This document shows positions 25,687 to 35,724 of a stretch of DNA of 64,000 bases, piece by piece (positions within the stretch are counted from its first letter, which is position 1; each line of letters starts with the position of its first letter). A model generated the notes under the pieces. The model worked only from the letters and a program-made list of their open reading frames with translations. It was not told the origin of the DNA and made no database searches. The translations under genes and the position numbers were made by a program. The DNA is from Verrucomicrobiota bacterium (lineage in GTDB: Bacteria; Verrucomicrobiota; Verrucomicrobiia; Opitutales; Opitutaceae). The stretch spans positions 189,651 through 253,650 of the forward strand of contig JAQGOP010000043.1 in NCBI GenBank assembly GCA_028293545.1, given 5' to 3'.

Positions 25687-26424
25687 ATGTCTTCCACCAT
25701 CGCACCGGCCACCGCTGGCCGCGTCACCCGGCCCGCGGGCCCGCTTGTGATCGATATCGCGGATGTCTCGAAGCTTTACAAGATGGGCACGGAGATCATC
25801 CACGCGCTTCGCGGCGTCACCGTGGAAATCCGCCGCAACGAATACCTGGCCATCATGGGTCCGTCCGGCTCCGGCAAGTCGACGCTGATGAACATGCTCG
25901 GGTGCCTCGATACGCCGACGGCGGGGCGTTATGAGTTCAACGGCAAGAATGTCGCGCACATGGCGGACGACGAACTCGCGGACATCCGCAACCGCGAAAT
26001 CGGTTTCGTCTTCCAGACTTTCAACCTTTTGCCGCGCTCCACGGCGCTGGCCAACGTCGAGCTTCCGCTCATTTATGCCGGCTTGCCGGCTTCCGCGCGG
26101 CGCGAGCGGGCCGAGCAGTCGCTGACCTCGGTCGGACTCGGCGAGCGCATGTCGCACAAGCCGAACGAGCTTTCCGGCGGGCAACGCCAGCGCGTCGCCA
26201 TCGCCCGCGCCTTGGTCAACAATCCCTCGATCATCCTCGCCGACGAACCCACCGGGAATCTCGATTCCAAGACTGGCGTGGAAATCATGGCGCTTTTCGA
26301 GCAGCTCTATGAGCAGGGAAACACGATCATCGTCGTCACCCATGAGGAAGACATCGCCCGCCACGCGCGTCGCATCGTCCGTCTCCGCGACGGCCTGATC
26401 GAGAGCGACGGACCCGCGTTGTGA
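25687..26424 (+). CDS. ABC transporter ATP-binding protein, MacB type
   Basis: A 245-residue ATPase. Walker A is GPSGSGKST (58-66), the Q-loop lies in [20 protein letters not shown], the signature is [16 protein letters not shown], Walker B is [12 protein letters not shown], and the switch His lies in VVTHEED. The sequence closely follows the LolD/MacB ATPase group. In E. coli MacB the ATPase and permease are one chain; here the ATPase is separate and followed by two permease genes, as is common outside Proteobacteria. It forms an operon with the upstream adaptor. Confidence 0.92.
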   Translation: MSSTIAPATAGRVTRPAGPLVIDIADVSKLYKMGTEIIHALRGVTVEIRRNEYLAIMGPSGSGKSTLMNMLGCLDTPTAGRYEFNGKNVAHMADDELADIRNREIGFVFQTFNLLPRSTALANVELPLIYAGLPASARRERAEQSLTSVGLGERMSHKPNELSGGQRQRVAIARALVNNPSIILADEPTGNLDSKTGVEIMALFEQLYEQGNTIIVVTHEEDIARHARRIVRLRDGLIESDGPAL

Positions 26425-26587
26425 ATCTACGATTTACGAAGGTCGAAGTCCGATTGCCGAACCGATGTGTCCCCGAGCGAAAACATTTGAACATGGCTCC
26501 TCGCCAAGACGACGGCCGATCCCGGCTCGCATTCGCGCGGCCCTCTTCCGGAAAATCATTTCTCGTCTCTCGTAAATCGTAAATCGC
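26425..26587. repeat. Inverted CGATTTACGA-type repeats between ATPase and permease genes
   Basis: ATCTACGATTTACGAAGG at 26425 is mirrored by CTCGTAAATCGTAAATCGC ending at 26587, just before the permease start codon. Both arms contain the ATTTACGA unit. The 163-bp gap inside an otherwise tight operon looks like an inserted repeat element. Confidence 0.55.
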
Positions 26588-27838
26588 ATGGCTCGCCTGA
26601 TCTACGAACTGACCGAGTCCTTCCGCATCGCGTTCGCGCAGATCCGCGCGAACAAGCTGAGGTCGGCGCTTACTGCGCTCGGTGTGATCATTGGAATCGT
26701 GGCGGTGACTTTGATGGGCACTGCGATCCGCGGGATCGACACCGGCTTCCAGAATTCCCTGAACATGCTCGGCGACGACATCCTGTACGTGGGGAAATGG
26801 CCGTGGGGCAATGTCGAGGACTGGTGGAATTATGTCGGCCGCCCGCCGATCAAACCCGAGGACGCGGAGAAACTGAACGTCGTCTTTGCCGACACCCCGA
26901 ACTCATTGCTCGACCTCGCGGTGCCGATGGTCGGCCGCGGCACGACCGCGAAATATGGCGACCACAAGATCAGCGGGGTCATGACCTTTGGGACCTCGGC
27001 CGACTACGGTCGGATCCTGAACGCGGATTTCAAGGAAGGCCGTTTGTTCAACGATACCGAAGCGGTCGCCGGCCGGCCCGTTTGCGTGATCGGCTTCGAC
27101 ATCGCGGAGGCCCTTTTCCCCGGGCGCTCGGCGATCGGGGAGGAGATTTTCCTCAATGGACACCCGAACTGGGTGATCGGCGTGCTCGCGAAACAGGGGT
27201 CATTCCTGGGCCTGTTCAATTTCGACAACCAGGCGATCATGCCGATCGAATCGTTTCGAAAGGCGTTCGGCACGCGCCGCGGGTCGGAAATCCGCGTGAA
27301 GGTTCGCGACAAGACGCGGCTCGTCGAAGCGAAGGAGGAACTGGTCGGCGCGATGCGCCGCGCGCGCGCGCAGCTGCCAGGTGAGCGCGACAATTTCTCG
27401 ATCAACGACCAGGGCGCCATCAAGGCTCAGCTCGACCCCATCAAACAGGGCATCGCGATGGCGGGACTTTTCATCACGGGCCTCTCCCTCTTCGTCGGCG
27501 CGATCGGGATCATGAACATCACGTTTGTCAGCGTGAAAGAGCGCACGAAGGAAATCGGGACGCGCAAGGCACTTGGCGCCCGGCGCCGGACGATCCTGCT
27601 CCAGTTCCTGATCGAAGCCGTCTCAATCTGCCTCATCGGCGGCCTGGTGGGACTTTCGTTGACCTATTTCCTGGTCCTCGCCGTCGGCGCGATCTTTCCC
27701 GCGTTCCCGATCGAGTTCTCGATCAGCCTCGTGTTCGTCAGCGTGATCGTCTCGGTCGTCGTGGGCGTGGCCAGCGGATTCGCCCCGGCGTGGGGCGCGT
27801 CCCGCCTGGATCCGGTCGTGGCGCTGCGGTACGAATAG
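26588..27838 (+). CDS. MacB-like ABC transporter permease 1 (FtsX family)
   Basis: A 416-residue protein with the four-helix MacB/FtsX plan. Helix 1 lies near residues 22-45 (LRSALTALGVIIGIVAVTLM), followed by a periplasmic MacB_PCD domain (about 50-285). Three C-terminal helices begin at AGLFITGLSLFVGAIGIMNI; then come the FtsX signature VKERTKEIGTRKALGARRRT and the end VVALRYE. It is followed after 6 bp by a second, paralogous permease, suggesting a heterodimer driven by the upstream ATPase. Exported substrates of this family include macrolides, peptides, siderophores and lipoproteins; nothing here identifies which. Confidence 0.92.
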   Translation: MARLIYELTESFRIAFAQIRANKLRSALTALGVIIGIVAVTLMGTAIRGIDTGFQNSLNMLGDDILYVGKWPWGNVEDWWNYVGRPPIKPEDAEKLNVVFADTPNSLLDLAVPMVGRGTTAKYGDHKISGVMTFGTSADYGRILNADFKEGRLFNDTEAVAGRPVCVIGFDIAEALFPGRSAIGEEIFLNGHPNWVIGVLAKQGSFLGLFNFDNQAIMPIESFRKAFGTRRGSEIRVKVRDKTRLVEAKEELVGAMRRARAQLPGERDNFSINDQGAIKAQLDPIKQGIAMAGLFITGLSLFVGAIGIMNITFVSVKERTKEIGTRKALGARRRTILLQFLIEAVSICLIGGLVGLSLTYFLVLAVGAIFPAFPIEFSISLVFVSVIVSVVVGVASGFAPAWGASRLDPVVALRYE

Positions 27839-27844
27839 TTTCCC

Positions 27845-29086
<1,242 letters not shown>

Positions 29087-29140
29087 GCGGCGCCCGCGGG
29101 TGCAACGCGTTGAGCGGCCTGCCCGCTACCCGCTACTTTC

Positions 29141-29167
29141 CGAAAGCAGGCGGGCCGCCTGCGCTAC
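29141..29167 (-). repeat. REP-like element between convergent genes
   Basis: Core GCAGGCGGGCCGCCTGC, flanked on the left by CGAAA and a GCTACCCGCTAC tract (29123-29135) and on the right by GCTAC. It lies 3 bp beyond the stop of the adenylate kinase-like gene and 54 bp beyond the end of the efflux operon, so it may serve both as a 3' hairpin. Confidence 0.8.
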
Positions 29168-29170
29168 TTT

Positions 29171-30397
29171 TCATCCGCGGCGGATTTCCGATCCCTGGAA
29201 ACGAACCTGGATCCGAAAGACTTTCTTCATCCGGCAAATGATCTGGCCGGTGGCGAGGTCGATCTTTTCCGGCACCTCGATGCGATGGAGGTCGACGACG
29301 GCGTGGAATCCGCGCTCGGAAAACACGTCGATCAACATCGCGAGCGCCGTCGGGTCGTCGAGCACCGCCTCTTCCGTGTTGATCAGCGCCGCCCCGGAAA
29401 TCGCATGGCGCCGCACGATCGGCATTACTTTCTTCGCCACGAAGCTCACCACCTTCGCGAACAACTCGGGCTGGCCGAATTCATAGCTGTCGAGGCGCTT
29501 CACCAATTCCTGCCGCGCGTGGATGATGATCTCGTTGGCGACCGGCAGGCAGCGCAGGCGATCCACCGTGCGCGGGTCGAGCTCGAGCGTGCTCTGGTAC
29601 TCGAGTTCCTTGAGGATGTTCTGCTCGACCTCCTCCAACGACCCTTGCGCGTTGATGAAGTGGTAGTGGAAAATTTCCTTCAGCGACTGCAGCGCGTCCC
29701 AGGTCTGCTCCTTGAAAACGCGGTAGCGGCGCTGGGCGAGAGTCTCGTCGTGGTCGGTCGGGCGGTCCTCCCAGATCGCGCCCACGCCGGTGCGGCGAAC
29801 TTCCTCGTTGTGCACGCGGGTTTCGCGCCCGCGCTTGAGCTGGCGCGCGATCGATTCCCGTTCGTCGACGAACAACACCATGATGTGGATCGTGGGCTGG
29901 CGAAACTGGATGCCGAGGGGACTGTTGAAAAACTCCCGGCGCAACGCGTGCATCTTGTCGACCAGCAGTTTCAAGCATTCGACCTGGACGTTCGTGCGGG
30001 GAAACCCATCGAGGATGACGCCGTCGCGGTAGGCCGGCTTCATCAGCTCGCGCAGGAGCAGGCCGACGACTTCGCGGTCCCCGACCATGTTGCCCGCGTC
30101 CTTGAGCCGCCGCGCGTCGGGCGTATCGAGGAGGGCGCTGATCACGATCGGCGGGCAGGTGAGTCCGCGGGTCTTCGTGATGAAGGCCGTGTTCGTGCCC
30201 TTGCCCGCGCCGGGGGCGCCGCCGAGAAGGATGATTTCCTTCGGGAAGCGGAGGTTCTCCCGGCCGAAGTCCGCCTCCATGTCCTGCCAGACCGATTCAA
30301 AGATCAGCTGGGCATCCTTGATTTCGAGATCGCTCAGTTTTACCGGCGCGGGGGCGACGGGGACCGGCTTCGGAGGAGTCACGGTGGGGGTGCTCAT
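29171..30397 (-). CDS. Adenylate kinase-like nucleoside monophosphate kinase with long C-terminal extension
   Basis: A 408-residue protein, almost twice the size of a standard adenylate kinase. A Pro-rich N-terminus is followed by the P-loop IILLGGAPGAGKGTNTAF (near residue 55). NMP-binding residues follow, then DGVILDGFPRTNVQVECLKL with the family DGFPR motif and VLFVDERESIARQLKRGRET. A lid-like segment with D-R-P-T-D-H-D-E-T follows. From about residue 220 the chain continues with a region I do not recognise (rich in charged helices, ending FRIQVRFQGSEIRRG). Nucleotide phosphotransfer (AMP plus ATP) is likely; the extension may give another specificity or a regulatory role. The gene stands alone, convergent with the efflux operon. 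Confidence 0.85.
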   Translation of the reverse strand: MSTPTVTPPKPVPVAPAPVKLSDLEIKDAQLIFESVWQDMEADFGRENLRFPKEIILLGGAPGAGKGTNTAFITKTRGLTCPPIVISALLDTPDARRLKDAGNMVGDREVVGLLLRELMKPAYRDGVILDGFPRTNVQVECLKLLVDKMHALRREFFNSPLGIQFRQPTIHIMVLFVDERESIARQLKRGRETRVHNEEVRRTGVGAIWEDRPTDHDETLAQRRYRVFKEQTWDALQSLKEIFHYHFINAQGSLEEVEQNILKELEYQSTLELDPRTVDRLRCLPVANEIIIHARQELVKRLDSYEFGQPELFAKVVSFVAKKVMPIVRRHAISGAALINTEEAVLDDPTALAMLIDVFSERGFHAVVDLHRIEVPEKIDLATGQIICRMKKVFRIQVRFQGSEIRRG

Positions 30398-30749
30398 GCG
30401 GGTGGGATTTCGCGGGAAAAATTAAATTCGGGAAGAGGCGGGGCGGATTGCGGGGTAAGGTAGGTTTTGATCGGAGGATTTCGAGCTTCGAGTTTGGGGC
30501 CGGCTTGCGGCCAATCTGACGCCTTGGGCTTCCTTGGAAAATTTGATTCGAAGGCTTGAATCCGCGTTGCCCGTAAATTCCGAGGAAAGCGCGGGCGAAC
30601 GCCGACCAAAAAATCCTTCGTGCAGCCTGCGGCGGGCCGGATTTTTTTCCCGTTTTTTGCACGACTTGTTCGGGAGAGAATTTGTCCGTGGATGCGATGA
30701 TTGAAGCAAATCACTGAACCTCAACGAAGAGGATTCCCCGCGGGATGAC
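30398..30749. other. Intergenic gap without a recognisable gene
   Basis: The sequence between the kinase-like gene and the small ORF shows short A/T tracts (TTTTTTTCCCG, TTTTTTGCACG near 30645-30665) but no hairpin-plus-T terminator and no convincing frame. The divergent arrangement suggests that promoters for both sides lie here. Confidence 0.4.
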
Positions 30750-30764
30750 TGGCACAATTATCGC
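30750..30764 (+). promoter_or_regulatory. Candidate sigma54 (-24/-12) promoter
   Basis: TGGCACAATTATCGC fits the RpoN consensus TGGCAC-N5-TTGC with one mismatch (TC for TT) and correct GG-N10-GC spacing. The predicted start would be close to 30776, directly at the ATG of the small protein that precedes the sigma54-type regulator gene. This is a single eye-found match and may be chance. Confidence 0.35.
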
Positions 30765-30776
30765 GGCAATGCAGAC

Positions 30777-30932
30777 ATGACTCCCCTCGTCATTTTATTC
30801 TGCAGCCTTTGTGGGCTCCTCTGCCTCCTCATCAGTTCGGATCGGCGCGTCACCGAGGGTTCTTCGTCGGAAGACGCGGAAATTTCCCCGGAAAAAAATC
30901 ATGCCGGCGCGCAACCCGGGCGGAACTCATGA
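30777..30932 (+). CDS. Small membrane protein (51 residues), unknown
   Basis: ATG 30777 to TGA 30932. The first 20 residues are strongly hydrophobic and Cys-rich (MTPLVILFCSLCGLLCLLIS); the rest is polar (SSSEDAEISPEKN). It would be a single-pass membrane peptide or a signal-anchored one. No family is recognised. A possible sigma54 promoter directly precedes it, and it lies 146 bp upstream of an NtrC-type regulator on the same strand. It is too short for codon-use arguments, so it may not be real. Confidence 0.4.
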   Translation: MTPLVILFCSLCGLLCLLISSDRRVTEGSSSEDAEISPEKNHAGAQPGRNS

Positions 30933-31078
30933 CCACCCGGTTGGTCGATTCTCATGACATCTCTCGCGAGCCTAGCTCGTGGGAGATTAGTTGAAGCTGG
31001 ACCTGGCGGGGCTGCTGTAATGGCGGCCCCGCCTTGGCTTTTCTTCGAGTCAGTCACTTCCGCTTCCAGGATTTCCCC

Positions 31079-32413
31079 ATGCACGTCCTTATCGTCGACG
31101 ACGAACCAGCGATCAGAAAAACCACCCGCATCGCCATTGAAGGCGCCGGCCATGTCGGGGGCGAGGCGCCCAATGCGGCTCGGGCGCTGAAAATGCTCGA
31201 AGAGGAGGCATTCGACGCCGTGTTCCTGGATCTCAAGCTGGGCTTGGACGACGGCTTGGATGTCCTGGAGAAGATGATCAAGTTCCAGCCGTCGCTGGTC
31301 GTGGTGATGTTCACGGCTTACGCGAATATCGTGACCGCGGTGGAGGCCATGCGGCGCGGAGCCTTCGATTTCATCCCGAAACCGTTTACACCTGATCAGA
31401 TCCGGGCCGTCCTCGCCAAGATCGAGAAAAACCTCGTCCTCGAAACGCGCGTGCGGTCCCTCGAGAGCGAACTCGCGCGCGAGTCGCCGCCGGCGGACCT
31501 CGACTCCACCGAGCCCGCGACCAGGCGCGCGCTGGAGATCGCATTCAAAGCGGCGCAGACCGCGGCCAACATCCTGATCCTCGGGCCAAGCGGCACCGGC
31601 AAGAGCGTGCTGGCCCGGGAAATTCACCATCGGAGCGCACAGCACGACGCGGCGTTCGTCACGGTCAGCTGTCCCAGTTTGTCCCGGGAACTGCTCGAGT
31701 CCGAACTCTTTGGCCACGTCAAAGGCTCGTTCACCGGGGCGGTCGCGGATTCACAGGGCAAGGTGGCCTCCGCGGAAGGCGGCACCCTTTTCCTCGATGA
31801 GATCGGCGAGCTCCCGATGGAAATCCAGCCCAAGCTCCTCCGCCTGCTCCAGGAGCGGGAGTACGAGCGCGTGGGCGAGGCGAAGACGAGGAAGGCCAAC
31901 GTGCGCGTGATCGCGGCGACCAATCGCAACCTTGCCGAAGAAGTGAAGGCAGGCCGTTTCCGTGAGGACCTTTTCTATCGGCTCAACGTCATCACGGTCG
32001 AATTGCCGGGACTGCGCGAGCGTCCCGCCGACCTCGAGCGGATGGCGGAAAGCTACCGGAAATTTTTCGCCCTGCGCCTGGGCAAGAAAATCCGCGGGTT
32101 TTCACCGACCGTGCTCGCGGCCTTCTCGCGGTACCGCTGGCCCGGCAATCTCCGCGAACTCCGCAATGTGATCGAACGTGCGATGATCCTCGCGGCGGGC
32201 GAAGTCATCGAACTGAGCGACCTGCCCGAGGAATTTGGCGCGCGGCCCGACGTGAACGTGGTGGTCGGCGCGCGGGTAACCTTGGAAATGCTCGAGTCCG
32301 AGCACCTGCGCCGGATCCTCGCGCTTTGCCGCAATCTCGACGAAGCCGCGCGGACGCTGGGCATCGATCCGGCGACGCTTTATCGGAAGCGCCAGAAACT
32401 CGGCCTGATCTGA
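31079..32413 (+). CDS. NtrC-family sigma54-dependent response regulator, AlgB-like
   Basis: A 444-residue protein, started at ATG 31079 so that it opens directly with the receiver ([20 protein letters not shown]). The phospho-acceptor Asp lies in AVFLDLKLG, the Thr in [11 protein letters not shown], the Lys in FIPKPFTP. The AAA+ domain (about 145-375) has Walker [18 protein letters not shown], the loop [15 protein letters not shown], Walker [14 protein letters not shown] and the arginine finger region. The loop reads GSFTGA instead of GAFTGA, a conservative change in the sigma54-contact motif. The C-terminal Fis-type HTH is [20 protein letters not shown]. The next gene is a KinB-like kinase, matching the AlgB/KinB arrangement. 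Nearby sigma54-like sites suggest local targets. Confidence 0.9.
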   Translation: MHVLIVDDEPAIRKTTRIAIEGAGHVGGEAPNAARALKMLEEEAFDAVFLDLKLGLDDGLDVLEKMIKFQPSLVVVMFTAYANIVTAVEAMRRGAFDFIPKPFTPDQIRAVLAKIEKNLVLETRVRSLESELARESPPADLDSTEPATRRALEIAFKAAQTAANILILGPSGTGKSVLAREIHHRSAQHDAAFVTVSCPSLSRELLESELFGHVKGSFTGAVADSQGKVASAEGGTLFLDEIGELPMEIQPKLLRLLQEREYERVGEAKTRKANVRVIAATNRNLAEEVKAGRFREDLFYRLNVITVELPGLRERPADLERMAESYRKFFALRLGKKIRGFSPTVLAAFSRYRWPGNLRELRNVIERAMILAAGEVIELSDLPEEFGARPDVNVVVGARVTLEMLESEHLRRILALCRNLDEAARTLGIDPATLYRKRQKLGLI

Positions 32414-32496
32414 CGGGCATGGAAGCGGCGGAGTCGATTTCCGCGGGATGGTTTCGCGTCGATTCGGGTGCAATCGTGGTAAAGCTTACCTGAACC

Positions 32497-34293
32497 ATGC
32501 TTCGCACGCGCCTCACCGTCGGCCTGCTGCCGCTGCTGCTGCTCTTTCTCGTGGTCTGCGTGTACGCGGTGCGCACCAGCCAGGAACTTGGTGACTCGGT
32601 CGAGGCGATCTTTGCGCGGAACTTCCGTTCGATCGAAGTCGTGCAGGAGATGCGCGACGCCGCGGCGCAGATGAACGCCGCGCTTGGCGACGCTCGGCAG
32701 AATGGGAGTCTCGCCGTGGCGCGGCGGAAATTCGACGAGCACGGCGCCCGGTTCAAGCGGGCGTTGAACGACGAGCTCATTGCGCAGCCGGCGCCGGAGA
32801 AAGCGGAGATGCTCAACACCCTCGATGCGCAGCTACGGGCGTTTGACGCCGCCGGGAGCGAGGCCTTGCGCCTGGGTTCGCTCGGGGGATTGGAACTGCT
32901 CAAGCGGACCGGCACCTCGTTCTTCGCGGTCAATCGCACGCTCGACGTACTCCTGGAGTGGGATCACCGCGAAATTTTCGGCGCCGAGGCGCGCATGAAG
33001 GCGCGGATCGACGATTCCCTGCGCCTGCTTCTCGCGGCGATGCTCCTGGCGGTGCTGCTTTTTTTCTACCTGGCGTGGCGGATGGCAAATTCGTTCCTCA
33101 AGCCGATCCAGGCGCTGACGGTTTCGGCGACGGCGCTGGGGGCGGGGGACCTCGAACGCGAGGTGCCGGTGACTTCGCGCGACGAGCTCGGCCAGCTCGC
33201 GCAGGCGTTCAACGCGATGGCGGTCCACCTGCGTTCCTACCGCGACGCGACGGTGGCGAAGGTCCTGCGCACGCAGCGCACGATGGAAGCCACGCTGACC
33301 TCGACGCCGGAACCGGTTTTTGTCGTGGCCCGGGACGGAACGCATGAGGTGCGCAACCCGGCCGCGGAGCAGCTGGCGATGGCGCCCGAGTTTGTGCACG
33401 GGTTTCCGCCGAGCCTCGCGGAGCCGTTGGCCCATGTGCTCGAGACGGGGGCCCATTACCTGCCGACGGACTATGCCCGCGTGGTGACATTCCGCATTGC
33501 GCGGCAGGATCGTCACTACCTGCCGAGAATCCTGGCGATCGGCGACAAGCTGACGGAGTTCAAAGGCGCGGCGGTGATCCTGCAGGACGTGACCAAGTTC
33601 CGGCTGCTGGACGACGCAAAGACAAATTTGGTCGGCACGGTGAGCCACGAGCTTAAATCCCCGCTCACGAGCCTGCGCATGGCGGTGTATTTGTTGGTCG
33701 AGCAGAAAATCCCCGGGCTGACGCCGACCCAGCAGGATCTCCTGGAAACCGCGCGGGACGATGCGGACCGACTGTTGCGGATCCTGGACAACCTGCTCGA
33801 TCTGGCCCGCCTCGAGGCCGGCGCGTCGAGCCTCGATCGGACAAGCGTGAAAATTGCCACGCTGTTGGGTGAGGTTGCGACGGAGGCGCGCGGCTTCATC
33901 GGGCCCGCCGGGCAGACGCTTGACCTGGAAATCGAAGCGGACCTTGAAGATGAAAGCGTGAGCGTGGACGGCGCACGGATCCGCCATGTCTTCGTCAATC
34001 TCCTGACGAATGCTTCGAAGTATTCGCCGCCCGGCGGAAAAATTATCCTGGGAGCTTCGGTCGCCCCGCTGGGATTTATTCGTTTCACCGTTTCGGATCA
34101 CGGTCAGGGAATTTCCGCGGAGGTGCTGCCGCACATCTTCGACCGCTTTTATCGGGCGCCCGGGCAGACGAAGACGGGGGCGGGGTTGGGATTGGCGATC
34201 GCGAGGGAAATCGTCGTTGCTCACGGTGGCAGCATCGGCGGCACCAGCGATCCGCAGCGCGGGACGACGTTTTATTTCCTGCTGCCGCGTTGA
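32497..34293 (+). CDS. Membrane histidine kinase with HAMP and PAS domains, KinB-like
   Basis: A 598-residue kinase. Helix 1 (residues 6-26) and helix 2 (about 172-195, LLLAAMLLAVLLFFYLAW) enclose a helical periplasmic domain of about 145 residues. HAMP spans 196-250 (SFLKPIQALTVSATALGAGD) and a PAS domain follows at about 265-370 (STPEPVFVVARDGTHEVRNP). The HisKA site is GTVSHELKSPLTSLRMAVYL. The ATPase boxes are VFVNLLTNASKYSPPGGKI (N), VSDHGQGIS (G1), FDRFYRAPGQTKTGAGLGLA (F/G2). It follows the AlgB-like regulator by 83 bp and is its likely partner. The signal is unknown; KinB proteins act in envelope and alginate control in Pseudomonas, which may not hold here. Confidence 0.9.
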   Translation: MLRTRLTVGLLPLLLLFLVVCVYAVRTSQELGDSVEAIFARNFRSIEVVQEMRDAAAQMNAALGDARQNGSLAVARRKFDEHGARFKRALNDELIAQPAPEKAEMLNTLDAQLRAFDAAGSEALRLGSLGGLELLKRTGTSFFAVNRTLDVLLEWDHREIFGAEARMKARIDDSLRLLLAAMLLAVLLFFYLAWRMANSFLKPIQALTVSATALGAGDLEREVPVTSRDELGQLAQAFNAMAVHLRSYRDATVAKVLRTQRTMEATLTSTPEPVFVVARDGTHEVRNPAAEQLAMAPEFVHGFPPSLAEPLAHVLETGAHYLPTDYARVVTFRIARQDRHYLPRILAIGDKLTEFKGAAVILQDVTKFRLLDDAKTNLVGTVSHELKSPLTSLRMAVYLLVEQKIPGLTPTQQDLLETARDDADRLLRILDNLLDLARLEAGASSLDRTSVKIATLLGEVATEARGFIGPAGQTLDLEIEADLEDESVSVDGARIRHVFVNLLTNASKYSPPGGKIILGASVAPLGFIRFTVSDHGQGISAEVLPHIFDRFYRAPGQTKTGAGLGLAIAREIVVAHGGSIGGTSDPQRGTTFYFLLPR

Positions 34294-34545
34294 GCCTGAG
34301 CGGTGGACGAGCAATCGGAGGAGTGACGGAGCGAAATTTTTACCGCGAGATTCGGGGGAAAAATTCCGGGCGGCCCTCGAAATCCGCCGTCCAAGAAACG
34401 GGAGCAGAGTGCAATGCGCATTGCCCGTTCCCCAGAAAGAGGTCGTGCAGCTTGCAAGAAAGAGCGGCGCCAAATCGTCTCCCGCGATCAGTTGGAGTTT
34501 TTCTAGCCCTTTGTTGGGAGTGACTTAAGCGATAGTGCGTCGGCG
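34294..34545. other. Intergenic gap without a recognisable gene
   Basis: Between the kinase and the yqjD-like gene I see no coding frame and no terminator. GGGAAAAATTCCGGG near 34355 and GTGCAATGCGCATTGC near 34410 are short palindromes of unclear meaning. The downstream end carries the promoter candidate at 34546. Confidence 0.4.
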
Positions 34546-34561
34546 TGGCACGTCTCATGGT
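34546..34561 (+). promoter_or_regulatory. Weak candidate sigma54 promoter of the yqjDEK-like genes
   Basis: TGGCACGTCTCATGGT keeps the -24 box TGGCACG perfectly, but the -12 box reads ATGG instead of TTGC. It lies 100 bp upstream of the DUF883 gene and downstream of a sigma54 activator gene. Listed because of context; the -12 mismatch is serious. Confidence 0.25.
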
Positions 34562-34660
34562 AACAACGGGAGCATGAGCATGAATGAATTCACGCTCTGC
34601 GGCGCAGCGAGGCGCTCCCACTTCTGTCCTGAAACCTCAACCCACTAACCGTTACACATC

Positions 34661-34975
34661 ATGAAACATGCTGATAAACACGAATCTCCCGAAGATATTG
34701 CCGAGCACATCAAGAGCCTGATGGCTGAAGCCGAGGCGATGCTTGCCGGTCCGGCGGGATCCCACACCAGCGACAAGCTCGCTGACATCAAGGCCCGCTT
34801 ATCGTCTGCGCAGGAGCGCGTGACCGAACTTTACGGCGTGGCGAAGAAGAAAGTTGTCGCGGGTGCCAAGTTCACTGACGACACGATCCGTTCCCATCCT
34901 TACGAGTCGCTCGCGATTGCGCTGGGTGTTGGTGTGCTGATTGGCGCGCTGATTCGTCGCAGCAACAATCACTGA
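34661..34975 (+). CDS. yqjD: DUF883 (YqjD/ElaB-like) membrane-anchored protein
   Basis: A 104-residue protein: a charged helical N-terminus (EDIAEHIKSLMAEAEAMLA, LADIKARLSSAQERV), a linker ending in IRSHPYESLAIALGVGVLIG, and a short C-terminal membrane anchor with basic end (ALIRRSNNH). The H-P-x-E/Q-S/A motif before the anchor is the hallmark of the DUF883 family. In E. coli the tail-anchored YqjD and ElaB bind ribosomes at the membrane in stationary phase; by homology the same role is possible. It is followed by YqjE- and YqjK-like genes, the same order as in E. coli. Confidence 0.85.
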   Translation: MKHADKHESPEDIAEHIKSLMAEAEAMLAGPAGSHTSDKLADIKARLSSAQERVTELYGVAKKKVVAGAKFTDDTIRSHPYESLAIALGVGVLIGALIRRSNNH

Positions 34976-34992
34976 GCCGGCGCCTGGCCGAC

Positions 34993-35382
34993 ATGGATTC
35001 GACTCCTCCCGCTTCGACTGGCCTGCTGCACGCCTTGCGCAGCTTTGGCGACGGCATCCTTGGTTCGATCGAGGATCGCCTGTCGCTGCTCGCGGTGGAG
35101 CTGCAGGAGGAAAAATTCCGCCTGATCCAGATCTTCATCTGGATTAGCGCCGCGGTCTTTACCGGCATGCTTGCGATCACGTTCGCGAGCCTGGCGATTG
35201 TTTACCTGTTCTGGGACACAGCGCGGTTGGCGGTGCTGGTGGGATTTACTGTGATCTATTTCGGAGCGCTCGCCGCGATCGTGATTTCTTTCCGCCGCTA
35301 TATTGCCCGCCAGCCCAAGCCGTTCGCGGCCACGTTGACGGAACTCAAGGAGGATCGCGAATGTATCCGGCAGGAGAGCTAG
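34993..35382 (+). CDS. yqjE: Phage-holin-like membrane protein, YqjE family
   Basis: A 129-residue protein. An amphipathic N-terminal helix (LRSFGDGILGSIEDRLSLLA, then VELQEEKFRLIQ) leads to two membrane helices (about 48-75 IWISAAVFTGMLAITFASLA, and 82-103 LVGFTVIYFGALAAIVISF), followed by a charged tail. This is the layout of the Phage_holin_3_6/YqjE family, which despite the name is mostly chromosomal and found beside DUF883 genes. Function is unknown; envelope stress or stationary phase is suspected. The gap to yqjD is 17 bp and the end overlaps the next gene by 22 bp. Confidence 0.85.
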   Translation: MDSTPPASTGLLHALRSFGDGILGSIEDRLSLLAVELQEEKFRLIQIFIWISAAVFTGMLAITFASLAIVYLFWDTARLAVLVGFTVIYFGALAAIVISFRRYIARQPKPFAATLTELKEDRECIRQES

Positions 35383-35663
35383 ACGAACTCGCGCTGCGCA
35401 AGCGGCTTTTGCGCAGCAGCATCGCCCGCAATCGTTGGGAGATGCGGGAGGCGGCGGTCGAGCTGGTTCGTCCGCTCGAGTGGGTTGACCGCGTGATAGC
35501 AAAATGGCGCCAGATTTCGCCCTTCATGAAAATCGCGGCGGTGCCACTGGGCTTCATGCTCAAGAAATCCATTTTCCCGCGCATCGGGATTTTCTCGTCG
35601 CTAATCAAATTTGCCCCGATGGCGTTTTCCATGTTTCGCTCCTTTCGCGCCCACAAGGCCTGA
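35361..35663 (+). CDS. YqjK-like small basic membrane-associated protein
   Basis: A 100-residue basic protein beginning inside the yqjE-like gene (22-bp overlap). It has an Arg-rich helix (ALRKRLLRSSIARNRWEMRE) and a weakly hydrophobic C-terminal half (ISPFMKIAAVPLGFMLKKSI). Sequence similarity to E. coli YqjK is faint; the call rests mainly on its position as third gene after yqjD- and yqjE-like genes. The overlap suggests translational coupling. Function is unknown. Confidence 0.65.
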   Translation: MYPAGELDELALRKRLLRSSIARNRWEMREAAVELVRPLEWVDRVIAKWRQISPFMKIAAVPLGFMLKKSIFPRIGIFSSLIKFAPMAFSMFRSFRAHKA

Positions 35664-35724
35664 CGGGCGTTTCGCTTGATCACTCTGTGTTAGTATCCGC
35701 TTCTAAACCCCAACCCTCGATCCC

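Noticed and set aside
24700-26364. Minus-strand frame of 554 codons opposite the efflux genes
   Set aside because: Repetitive Asp/His/Arg composition; the plus strand has MacA and ATPase motifs.
34993-35382. Holin-like gene as evidence of a prophage
   Set aside because: It belongs to the chromosomal YqjE family beside a DUF883 gene; no lysin, portal, capsid or integrase gene is near.
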